Positions 34,172 to 45,182 of a stretch of DNA of 64,000 nucleotides are shown piece after piece (the first letter of the stretch is position 1; each line of letters begins with the position of its first letter). The stretch covers positions 1,240,001-1,304,000 of the forward strand of contig JAOTON010000386.1 of assembly GCA_034440635.1 (NCBI GenBank). The letters run 5' to 3'. A program made the position numbers and the translations under genes. The stretch is from Lepas anatifera. Taxonomy: Eukaryota > Arthropoda > Thecostraca > Lepadidae. The notes below the pieces were generated by a model. The model made no database searches and was not told where the DNA came from. It saw only the letters and a list, made by a program, of their open reading frames with translations.

Positions 34172-34536
34172 AAGGAGTATGACACCTTCACGGAATATGA
34201 ACAGAGCTATCAGTCGTGTAGGCTATAGCGAAAAAAATACTGGTTTCCTATTCCATTTTTTTTCTCAGAAATCAACTACAAACATGGAGAACGGCGTTTC
34301 ATGGACGTTCTTCTTTTGAACGCACTACTCTCACCCCTCCCCTGGCGCCGCCGCCGGCTGTTCGGTGGTACCTGGAGCCGGCGCGGCGCCGATGGGGCCG
34401 AATTCCGCTCTCAATACGCCTGCTTTTCTCTGCCAATGCTGAGTTCTAGGACGAATCTAAGTCTGAACAATTTTTACGGTTATCTATTTCCTGACTCTCT
34501 TAGATCGCATCCCAATATAGATGTGCCGCATCCCAT
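34172..34536. mobile_element. TTAA-flanked MITE, divergent copy of the 42791 family
   Basis: The ends AAGGAGTATGACACCTTCA and, inverted, TAGATGTGCCGCATCCCAT are bounded by TTAA at 34168-34171 and 34537-34540. The ends resemble AAGGNAATGTGGCACCTT of the copy at 42791-43240; the interior differs and includes a GC-rich patch at 34330-34390. Confidence 0.5.
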
Positions 34537-34689
34537 TTAAGGAGCAAAAAAACAGCCGAGGTAGAAGCTGTTAGCAGTACATAGCAAAACAAAAAACAAG
34601 CGGCCACTGAAATAAGGCAAAATAAACTCGACATGCCAACAGCACACCGGAGCTAATGGGTTCCTGCTACGGCCCATTTACACGATGAG

Positions 34690-34805
34690 TAGGAATTTTG
34701 TGTTGAGACGGTCCGGTTTCTGTTCCTTCAGCGAGCCATGGGCTCGTGCGTCCGACACAGCCTATATATTACCGCATCACATTGCACAGCTGGCAGCACG
34801 AACAG
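34690..34805 (+). repeat. Dispersed 115-bp repeat, copy 1
   Basis: TTGTGTTGAGACGGTCCGGT through GCCATGGGCTCGTGCGTCCG to GCACGAACAG recurs at 36525-36640 with a few changes. An open frame crosses it but with no known domain, and the two copies do not preserve the same frame product beyond the repeat. Confidence 0.6.
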
Positions 34806-36524
34806 TTGAACACCGGCTCCCGCCACAACCGAACGACAGTGCGATTCACGACTCCACAACAGCAAACACCAGCGCTCTCAACAGCCTGCGGAGCCTCCGC
34901 TTCACACGGCGGCGGCGGCTACAGGAGCCGACTATGGCTACCCGCTAGTCACAAAGCGCGCGTTCATAGAGATTCCTGTCACGGCGACGACGGGAAGGTA
35001 CCGGCCCAGTTACGCTTGGCTGCCGGGCACCTCATGCATCTTGAGTCAGGGAGACATTTCTACTTAATCATAGCAAAACGAATACATCATCACCGAATTT
35101 CAAGAACGCTGAAGCCCATGATGTCCGAATTTGCATCGGAATGCACGTAAATGCTGTCGAAGTATGCATATATGCAAAAGTTCTGCGCTAATGTTTTTAC
35201 AAATATTCGATTTTACTTGACCACAGCAAGCTTGTTAAGTGGTCATGGAGGCGGTAGGGCAGATAATAAGAGAAAAATACTGACATTAGCTCACGTATTT
35301 CTTAGACTTTATAAGCTTTGTTTGCCAAAACATGTTGGTTTTTGTCTTCTATATATCGTACTTGCTCACTAGCCTCCGTCTATGCGTTTTGTGCTGGCTT
35401 GATGTGTTCGGGTGGTCCCAATGTACAAGTGTAGGCTGTATCCTTTTTGTCCTCGGTAAGTCGCACAGCCAAAACACACATCCTCCACGTTTGGCTGTGG
35501 AGACAAAATGCACAGAAAGAAATGGAATCGGCACCCATTTCTGGCCCTGTCACTTGCAGCTGCTTGCATGCATGTTTAATGCCAATGAAGACAGTTTAAA
35601 GATAATTTTTACAATACTTCCTGAGATAGAAAGAGAGCTAAAATGCACACAAACCATTACGCTAAATAACTCTGGATTTCGTTATTTTACCAACACGGAC
35701 AAAAAGTGTCTACTTTATACACTAAGTAGCATAACACAGAAACATTGATATCCAACTGTGAGGTCACGATGGCTGACCCATTTGACCATCAGGAATGTAT
35801 GGGGACACCCCACCAATGGACACAAAGACACCCTAATAACAAAAATAAACTATTAAAATAAACAAACAAGGTAGGGCACCAGCGACCATGACAGGAGCAA
35901 CTGGTATCACACCACTTTATCACGTTGTTTACTATAAATAACTACCCTCAGACCAGTTCAGCGGAATCGACACCCTCTCCGGAGGATGTCTATGCAAGGA
36001 ATATACTCAAAGTACAGTGTTTCTATATTAAAGAGGTATTTTGGTGACCTTGTTTATCCGTCGACACTTTAGCACCATTTATTAAGAGCTTAGAAATATT
36101 CTATGATGCGCTACAAGACTGAAACGAATCCCCGAATCGTATTCAACTCAGAGCTCATGCAGCCATGTAATTAAAAAATCCTAGTAGAAACTTCTTAGAG
36201 CTAGAAAATTGAATTCCGTTTTTGCCGTCTGGCTATTATTTTCAGCAGCAGGTTGGGTCATAACGTAGTTGTTTCAACACTTGGCTGCGCGGAGCAGGAC
36301 TGGTGTTCCCGGCTGACTCCGCAGACCTGTCCCAGACTGATCCCACTAAGGCCTGAAACTCTAACCCAAGCAAATCTAAGTGAGACACGAGTCATGAATA
36401 AATACTTGACAGAGAACAAATCACTTCTGTAGAATAGGCACGAAAGAAAATAACCTAAATATTCCAGCAGGTCAACACAGCTAACGGGTCCCCACTGCAG
36501 CTCATTCATACAACACAAACACTA
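34806..36524. other. Unassigned DNA between the two 115-bp repeats
   Basis: Open frames of 60-138 codons occur (for example 35332-35748) but show no recognisable domain or splice context. A LINE-tail-like AAACAAACAAGG lies near 35860. Confidence 0.3.
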
Positions 36525-36640
36525 ATTTTGTGCTGAGACGGTCCGGTTTCCGCCCCCTAAGCGGGCCATGGGCTCGTGCGTCCGCTACAGCCTATATCAC
36601 CGCATCGCATTCCACGCGGGAGCTGGCCGCACGAACGTAC
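36525..36640 (+). repeat. Dispersed 115-bp repeat, copy 2
   Basis: Second copy of the 34690-34805 repeat (TTGTGCTGAGACGGTCCGGT...GCCGCACGAACG). Confidence 0.6.
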
Positions 36641-39147
36641 CCACTTCTGTGACTTTTGTGTAGTTTCTATTCATATTCAAGCCACTCAAATTTAGGTATT
36701 CTTATGGATTGGTTCTAAATTAATACAATTTTGGATCCCTGCTTGCAGCCAGCCTATTAGGAGATACGGTTGGTTAAATAAAGGAAAGGTTATATCTACA
36801 AACCAGCCCAGTTTAATCTCTAGAACTGTTCTTAGATTTTAGCTGGTAGTAATAGTGGGAAGGGTAACATATTTCCGTTCCATTTTGTTGGGATTTCAAA
36901 AGTCTTGGATAATTTCGACATGACCACAGCTATTTCGTCCTTAGTCCAATTACGATGTATTGAAATGGTATACAATCTATATGAAATTAGTTTCCAAGCC
37001 CTTGAACCTCGAATTCAAACGTAGGTATAAAATAAAGTATACCCTAATAAAGTATCCGCTGTCCATTAAAGTCTACAATCTACATAGGTGGGATTCTACA
37101 CCAACTGGCCGGCAACTTGGTGACACTTCAGCTCCAAGCGGTCTCCTAAGTAACTGCGCAAATGCCACAGATGCTATTTTAGAGCGACTGAATAATTACG
37201 CGTTGTTGTTCGTATGTGAGAATATTCAACACCAGTTGTGCGTCTATTTATATCATAGGCGGCTCCAGATGAGGACCAAGGGATGACAGTGTGCCTCCAA
37301 CCCCATCAACTATCTGCGTCCACCGAAACGCCGCTCCCGTCCCATTTTGTCCATTAACCACCCCCTCCCCCCGCTTAACATGTCAACCCCATTCATATGG
37401 CGCCTGCTGTCTCCCCATTGTTGCAAATCGCAGACACAGCTATGGTCTTGTTATCTGAGGGGGTAGCTAGAGGGTACGCCTGGTGCGACTGAACGGTCCA
37501 AAGTCCAAAGTTGCACCACAGGCTTTTCTGACTTTCTGCTAACTCCCAGCAACTTCACGTGCTGGAAAAAAGAAATGACCTTTTTAATGTGAAACACTGC
37601 TGGTGAGCGCCGAGACATGAGGAGAACGTTGCCGCCTTTACGCTTAAGTATGAAAGACCTTTAACTACATTGGCCGTGGTGTGCATTCAACCTCAATTGA
37701 TGCTATATTCATACGAGTCTGTCACAATTCGAGAAAAAATAAATTGTTCGATAGCTCTGGTGGAAACATCGTGAGGAGGCCAGTGGTCGAGCACGACCCG
37801 TTTCTTTTGGAAAGGACTTTAGCTAAGTACAGGACTGGATTATCGACGGTTCAATAACCCCACTTATTATGCAATGATATATGGCGTGTTTTTCAGCATA
37901 CTGAGTAAGCTGTGGGACAAGTCAGTTGCCAAGTGGACGTAGCTATCTCACAATGTAATAAATCCACAAAAATATACCAATATGGACTTTTCACTTAACA
38001 TAAGTTTAAACCAAAGCCAACATACTTTACAGTGGAGTTCAATCGTAATAGATTAAAGGTGTTTATCCGCGGAAATTTTTTTCTGAGATTGCAGGTCAAT
38101 TAAAACCCTAGCTCATTTAATGCACTTGTGTGTAAAAAACGTAGGCCTTTGAAGCGATGCGGGCGATCCTCTGTCTCACCTTACAAATGCTGGTACGCCC
38201 AGCTATAGGTCATGTAACGAGTCATTTACTTACGCATTACATCCGAAGCCAAGACAATAACGCACTTCTGTGCAATTAGGAATGTTGTTGTCCAAGAAGC
38301 ATATATCATGTGACGGGATAGCCACACAAACGGAACTTTCCACACGGTGCCTTACAGAACCATGTTATATCCGGGGTTGGAAGGTGCTGCTTTCTTTGGT
38401 TTGCGCCGTTGAATCTGGTCCATGATATGTGCAATATTTCCGCTAGACTTCGAAGGAATTCATTCTAGGAATTGATATTGTTTTAAGCGTCCTTTCCCAC
38501 GCCACCATTTCCGTTGAGTTTCGAGAGATTTCCAACAATTGGTTTGGACTAAGTGCCTTGTAGAATCAATTACAAGGTCAGCACATGGGTCAGATGTACA
38601 CAATAAATACAAAGCTTCCTAGAGATTCTAAATTAGGAATCAAATTGATCCCTATTCAACCAGGCATGTAAAACCACCCCACATTGCTGAACTATTCCGA
38701 TCAAGCTGTTCTCATCCCATACAATTGCTTTCCTCGAATAACATGAAACATTTTAACCTTAAAAAGAACATAAAACAAAACTACCATAACACGAGGTACC
38801 CTAAGACAGTACCCGCTCATAGTTTCACAGAGAAAAGTCAACATATCACAACAGAACTCGCCTAATTAATTAAACAAGTACTGGCTCGCAGAATGCAAAA
38901 AGGAATGTTGCATTGAAACCCGTGGAATGTACCCGATCGTATAGCAGGGCCCGCGCACACGATCCAGCTAAGTACCGGCGGTGCCACAGAAACACCGGTT
39001 AGCACACGGCGCAGGCCTCCAACACTGACATGGCACCATCCCGCCTGCAGAACATAACGTTCACAGATACACAACGACACCGGAGCCCCTGACAACGCCA
39101 GTGCCCCCGACCGACCGGCTCGCTCTTCTGCCTGTCGCTGTCACAAA
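36641..39147. other. 3' flank/UTR side of exon D2, nothing else recognised
   Basis: This lies downstream of the D2 stop on the minus strand, so the 3'UTR of the short-tailed form must begin here. I could not fix a polyadenylation site. No other gene was recognised. Confidence 0.35.
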
Positions 39148-39326
39148 CTACCCCCGCCCAATCAGAACACCCTTCTCGGAGGTGGCTTGGTCGAGCTCCG
39201 GTTCCGAGTCGGATTCGTAGGCGGAGGTGGAGCCGAAGGAGCCCATCTCTTTCAGCACCGTCGTCTCCGGCGGCTGTTGGCTCGCCTCCGAGTGGTGAAA
39301 TCCGTAGCCGAAGTACACAATTAAGC
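39148..39326 (-). CDS. SLC7A/CAT-like transporter, far alternative 3'-terminal exon D2 with a short tail
   Basis: The acceptor AG is at 39328-39327 (CTACCTACAG|GC) and the stop TAG at 39150-39148. The 179 nt give two bases that complete the split Gly codon plus 58 codons and the stop. The product starts GLIVYFGYGFHHSEASQQPP, then an acidic stretch (SAYESDSEPELDQ) and ends KGVLIGRG. The start is homologous, residue for residue, to the start of the near last exon D1, and both accept the same phase-1 donor. The simplest reading is an alternative last exon giving a short-tailed isoform. A tandem partial gene duplicate is possible, but no second copies of exons A-C were seen between D1 and D2. The tail length is ordinary for the family, so this may be the ancestral form. 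It is 5.9 kb downstream of the D1 stop and separated from it by a decayed LINE. Confidence 0.75.
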
Positions 39327-39589
39327 CTGTAGGTAGCAGGCAAGGTAAGCGCGGGCGCTCGTCGTGACTTGCGGAAAGGCAGAGCACCGTTTATTTCTAC
39401 ATGCCAGCCTTTTCCTTGTTTATTCGCTGAACAAGAAGCGAATAGCGTTCCTCAAAGTGAAATATCTTATACTTTATCTGCTCGCTGAGGGTACAGTCTC
39501 TTGCAAAACACACATTTAGACACCCATAATTTCGTTGTCGATTTTTTATAGGTGGAAAGAAATCCTGGCTTGAAAGAAAAACCGACCCT

Positions 39590-41720
39590 AAAGGTTTGCA
39601 TTTCGCTTACTAGCTGTGCTAGCAAGCTTGTAGAGCGCATGGTCAACGTTAGACTTCACGAAATTCTCGAAAGAAACTCGATGCTATGCAATCGGGTTTC
39701 CGGGCGGGCGAGCCACCACTGACAATCTGATCAAACTGGTCGTGACGTCCAAAATGGCTTTACAGAAGCAAGTCACATTGCTGCATTCTTAGATATCAAG
39801 TCGGCCTTTGATCGTGTACAAAAGACGTCCTTTGTATAAACTTTGTAAACTGGGAGTCCATGGCCACCTTGCTAGATTCATTGACAACTTTCTTAGGGAC
39901 AGAAAATTCAAGTGCGCTGCGGCACCTTTTCTATCTGACATCTCAAGACCAGGGCACACCCCAGGGTAGCGTTTTATCTCCGACCCTCTTCCTAGTCATG
40001 ATCAATGACATTTTTTCCAAAAGCTACCGCCTGGAGTTAAGTATCCTTATTTGCAGATGATGTCGCTATTTGGAAATCCACTCCGGTCGACACCAGGCGG
40101 CGCGTCACGAATTCAAACCGCGACTACCGAATTGCAGGGTGTTCGACGACATCCATGCTTGGTGCAATTCAATGGGTCTATCACTCGGCCGAAAGTCATC
40201 GTCGTAGTCTTTGCCAGGCCGGTGTGGACACGCTGTTCCTCAGCTCCAAATCTCAGGCAAACCCATTGAATGCGCGAAAAGCTTCAAATTCTTGGGCGTC
40301 ATCTTGATACCCGCCTTAGTTTTAACGAGCATATTACCAAAGTCGTCTCTAGCTGTCAAAACGAGTCAATATCCTCCGCATGCTCGGCGGAACAGAGTAC
40401 GGCGGGGATCGAAAGACCCTGCTCATGCTCTACAAGTCCTTGATCCGGCCCATACTCGAATATAATTCGTTCGTCTTTGACTCAACGAACAACACTAATA
40501 GCTAAGCTGAGCGCATCCAAAACGCAAGTATCCGGGCGCCACAGGCGCGCTCAGGAATCCCCATCACCAGTTTGTTAGTGGACAGTGGGCTGTGCCCTCT
40601 CCAACAAGACGCCACTCCCAGCTTATCTCTTACTATATCAGGTCCATCTACCGAAATCACCCGGCGAAACAATGTTTCGCCCACCCTGGACGTGTATCAA
40701 AACTAATCGGACAACCTGGCCTCCATTTAAGAATAGAGTAGCTAAGACCCTGGAAACCCTGAACCTTGCGATTCCGAAGCAATGGGCAAACCCCACTCTC
40801 CCGCTTTTGGACTCGCAACAGCCCAAGTCGAGTTTCTTTTCACCACACGCAAAGACAACCTCCACAGAGGGATCTCCCGAAATTCTTGGTTCCAGTCTAA
40901 CACTGGCAAACCTTCATTTTCACCGACGGCTCTAAAATAGGCGAAAAGTAGGCCTCGGCTCTGGGGGCAAATATTTGCCTAAAACGACTTCCGGACAACT
41001 GCTCAATCTTTACTGCCGAGGCTGTCGCCATTCTAGATACACTTGTCCGATCAGAACCCTAAATATTATTCGGCCGTCATCTGTTCGACTCTAAATCTGT
41101 CTTGCAGCTATCATAACGTAGTCACCCCGCCATCCGTAATGCAGACATCCGAGGGTATCGACGATATCCCGATGTCTCCTTTCTTTGGATCCCAGGCCCT
41201 GCAAATTCTCGGAAATGAAAAGCCGACGAACAGGCCAAAAGTCTCTTGAACTCGAGAGGTCGCACCTCTCAATGGTCCGGAGACGATAGCAAGCTCTCCT
41301 CCAGAACCATATCCGGAAGTACATCCAAAATGACTGGACCACTAACCACAGCGCCCATTTATTCCATATCAGCCTAACATCGGCTACTGGCCCGCTCCAC
41401 CAAACAGTCGTCGGCGTGGGTCATCCTGACCAGACTCGAAGCGGACACACCAATTAAATGCCTATGGGCGTGTGGTACCTGTGGTACCTGCTCTGCCATG
41501 GAAAATCCCTACCATATCCTCATCGACTGTCCCCAGCGACGCCCATAGGCGCCCATGCTAGATTATTGCCGCAACAGAAACATCCCAGTAAACCTTTCCC
41601 TCTTCTCGGCATGATCCCTGAGCTGCTGGACAAGCTCTTTACATTCCTGAGGCTTCTAGGCTCGAGAGCTTTATCTGAACGTCTATGGTGGCAGGTATGG
41701 AAAATACCTGCATCCGAATA
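39590..41720 (+). pseudogene. Jockey/I-type LINE with RNase H, many frame breaks
   Basis: Read across frames, the plus strand gives ISLTSCASKLVERMVNVRLH (the R-P-I-S-L-T-S region of RT), FLDIKSAFDRV (first catalytic Asp region), TPQGSVLSPTLFLVMINDIF, LFADDVAIWKST (F-A-D-D box near 40055), then an RNase H domain (FTDGSKIGEK near 40920, IFTAEAVAILD) and the W-I-P-x-H-like region near 41190. It ends with a zinc-finger-like tail (CLWACGTC...CP near 41460-41535). Frequent shifts and stops make it dead. An A-rich tract (about 41845-41885) and AACTAACC-rich sequence follow. It lies between the two alternative last exons of the transporter. Confidence 0.85.
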
Positions 41721-42786
41721 GCACCCCTCATATTAGAAATAATTACACTAGAAACGTCCCTCTGACAATTTAAACAATAGGTGCTTCAACTAGGTTTTAA
41801 CTGTCTGGTCTGGGTATGGTAGACTCGAATAACTCCCACCATAGGAAAAAAACAAAAAAACAAAAAACAAAACCAAAAAAGTTCAACTAACCACCTAACC
41901 CTACCTAACCATCCGTTCATATTTGCTAACCAACTAACCTAACTTAGGACTACTAACTATACTAACCACATCTAAGACTAACAACTAACCAACTCCCCCT
42001 CCTAACACTCTTCTGTTCTATTACCCTTCTCTCTTCTCTATGGCGGCTCCCGCCAGAGGGTGCTGTACCTCCCTCCTGGTTGGGGATAAAGACCCGCGGC
42101 ATCGTCATGGTGCTTGCGGGTATTTCTAATAACCCAAAATTTTCTTTTTCAATGGAGGAACTCGAGTAACGTAAGCAACCGGTTATTCGATAACAGGAAC
42201 AAATTCAAAACTAATCTTTCGCTGGCAAGACTCTTCACGTCCCTTTTAAATCCTACCTTCCCGGCTCGGCATCTCTGCCGTGATCCCCTTCCCTGGTGTT
42301 GCACTTCGCGACCCATTTGAATAGATTCGTCCTTTGTTTGCGACATTAAGTAACACACCTCCCGGAATTCTCCCCACACTTTGGGGGGCAAGGTGTTTCG
42401 AACGCCTTAAAACCTTTAACCTGGCTTGAAATCCAAACCCCTTTTCATTTACAAAACCGAACACGAACAAAAATGGCCCCGCGAACTTTCTTTGAAAAAC
42501 TAACTAGCCGGAGCAATCAACCTAACGAATCATTCCCCAATATGGACAAGGTCATATGAACTTGACCTCGACAGAGGCCTGTGATACAGCACTCCAGATG
42601 GCGAGAACCTCAATAAATCTCATCTCTCGAACAGCCCCCAACTCAGTTATACTCTGGCTACTACACAGCTTTTCGGTTCACTTCTAGGAAAAATGCAGGT
42701 CAAGGCACAACCTCCAACCAATGCGTAAAAAGTTACCATAGCCAAAGCCTCTGCCATGGTCACACCAGTGAAGCAAACCGCACCCC
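41721..42786. other. LINE tail region and unassigned DNA
   Basis: An A-rich stretch and AACTAACC/CCTAACC-rich DNA (41880-42000) probably belong to the LINE 3' end, as does a GC-rich block near 42045-42120. Nothing is recognised at 42120-42786. Confidence 0.4.
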
Positions 42787-42790
42787 TTAA

Positions 42791-43240
42791 AGGAAATGTG
42801 GCACCTTCATAACGTGGTTTTAACTGAGACAGCCAAGTTGTAAAGCAAGTCGGAAAACCCGGTACTCAATATATCATTTGTCTTGGGACTCAAGATTTCC
42901 GTAGAAAAAATATAAAACCTTCCTGAAGTGTACCCCTCATGTACCCCTAGCAGCAGGTCACAGTTGTCATGGCTGTTGGTGTGACGACATACGCTGACGT
43001 CACGAGGAGTATCAGCCAATCGAAGCCCTTGAAGCGTCTTGAATATGGTAGTGGTTGCCAGATCATGACATCACCCACAGGCATGTATTTATTTCTTTCC
43101 CTAGAGCAGCATTTAAAAATCAAAATATTGAGCTTATTGTACATTTTTTCAGAGAAATCATGGACGCCTCCTTGATTTTCGGCTTAAAGTTACCCTAATT
43201 ACACTAAACTCCAGGATTCAACCAAGGTGCCACATTCCCT
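42791..43240. mobile_element. TTAA-flanked MITE, complete copy (450 bp)
   Basis: The ends AGGAAATGTGGCACCTT and inverted AAGGTGCCACATTCCCT are bounded by TTAA at 42787-42790 and 43241-43244. The interior matches 16755-17019 in inverse orientation. No coding capacity. TTAA flanks suggest piggyBac-type mobilisation (inference). Confidence 0.75.
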
Positions 43241-43244
43241 TTAA

Positions 43245-45182
43245 AACAACCGTTAAAATAAGGAAACGAACATCGAAAAGAACTTGGCTGAGAAGTTTGT
43301 CGAAGTACTTGTGATCAGTCGAAAGAGACTGTGTAAATCTGAGAGACAGTGGCAGTTCCACGTTACATCGATCAAAATAAACTATATCAGTTTCTAACTA
43401 TCATATCCAGCATCCAAGTGAATAAAATAATTATACATACAAGCATATCCCTTATGAACTCGCTGGCAATCAAAGCCGGACTCACCATAAAAATACAGAT
43501 ACGGCAAAGAACACTTGTATAAAATCTCATATGAATCCAAACTCACCGCTGCCACCATTTTCCTGCAGGGAACAGCATGGTTCCGTATTGACGTCAGCTC
43601 GACATGCGATAAAGTTGAGAAGTAGTTCCGTGAGTGGCACACGCGATTGCCAGAAATTCAGCATGCAGTGGAAGCCAGCGCATATCATGCATCACCACGA
43701 CAGTTACGATGCTTTGGCGGAGAGAAGTCAAAGCTCCCCCTCACTCCCTCACACTTCCAACCTGCATGCATGTAAATACGCGTGTTGAAAATCCCAATCC
43801 AGCACTCAGTCTGCAATATAACAAGCTATGAACACCAGCCGTTGTCGCGAGAAAAGGCGAATGCAGCCGCTACCCACAACCAAACCAATTCCAAACCAAA
43901 TCAGCTTTCGCGCTCAGGCGAAGCAGGCGCCCGTGGTCTCTCAATATTGAATCATATATCTCTAAGCATGTCTTATTCAAATGCAGAAAATGCAGAGCAC
44001 GCGTTCATGGGTGTCGGAGGGACGCATCCTCTGGAAGCTGTTCTCCCAAACGGCGACATCAATTTATCTTAACTTAAGTTCCCAACCCCTCCACCTCCCC
44101 TTCCCAACCATAACCAGATCGTGTTTTTGATGCAATTCCGTGCTGTTACCGCGATAAATGACTTTGTAACGAATTGTCCATATTTGGGAAGGTGAATACT
44201 GGAAAGTATTTCGTGGCACTCTATACCGATGCGTCTTCTCCCGGTGTCGGGTAGCACATTTGTGATACAGAGGTGCCAGATATTGCAGCTCGATGCTGCG
44301 CTTGTCAGGAAGCTTCAGTCACATTGCACCAAATTGGCACCAGCGTTACAGTGAATGGTCAGTGGGTCAAAATACTTTAACACGCACTGTCGGTTAGTTT
44401 ATTTTCAAATAACACTTTTAAACATCTTTCCAGGCCAGTCATCCAATGCCTGTCCACTATAGAAACATCTGATAGGTGAGAAAGAGCTGATAAGTTTATT
44501 TGGAGTATAATAAGACGATTTCTCGCGGGCTCACTACTATGTGATTCGAGGGGATTCTAGAGAAGGAGACCCAAACCAGTTAAGCGCCATTCCATCGTCT
44601 CCAGAGTATCGTTTTTCAAATTCACCTACAATCGCTCGTGTTGTATCGATGAATCAAATAGGAACACCATTATCTGAGCCACGATTAATAAAACATCCAC
44701 AGAATCTGAAAGATAAAAACACAAAAATACTCCACAGGTTGTCCACGAAAAGCTTGTTGCGCCGAATTCTTACCTGCAATCATTCTTTGGAGTGGTGAGT
44801 GACAAGAGGGTGGAAACCTTGTCACGATCAAGCTGTCTTTGTTGTTTAAAAACTAAAAAGATAAAGCTGCACATACACATACACATAAACTCTGGGTTCC
44901 CGTTAAATAGCCCAGTATCGCCGTCATATCTTTGGAAACGCAGCATTATACTGGGCATAGTAATGCGCCTAATGGAAGCTTCAAGAGCCCGACATCTGGA
45001 AATTTCAAGAGAGGTTTCTTAACAGCCCGATGTACGTTGGGTGCGAAAGCAAGCGAGTGAAGCGGCTCTTATTAAGATTTCAAACGCTGCATAGACGCGC
45101 ACATGCCGAAAGCGTGCAATACGCAACCATTCGACAGCCAATACGAATTCATGCATGTTTCTAAATGAGCGATTCTTTATCC
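43245..45182. other. 3' flank of exon D1, unassigned DNA
   Basis: Downstream of the D1 stop on the minus strand, so it should contain the long-tail 3'UTR. On the minus strand an ATGGTGGCAGCG|GTGAGTTT string at about 43533-43553 looks like a tiny start-containing exon with a donor, but nothing else supports it. Confidence 0.3.

Noticed and set aside
43533..43553. A tiny minus-strand first exon (ATGGTGGCAGCG before GTGAGTTT)
   Set aside because: Only four codons and a donor-like site; no downstream exon fitting it was found.
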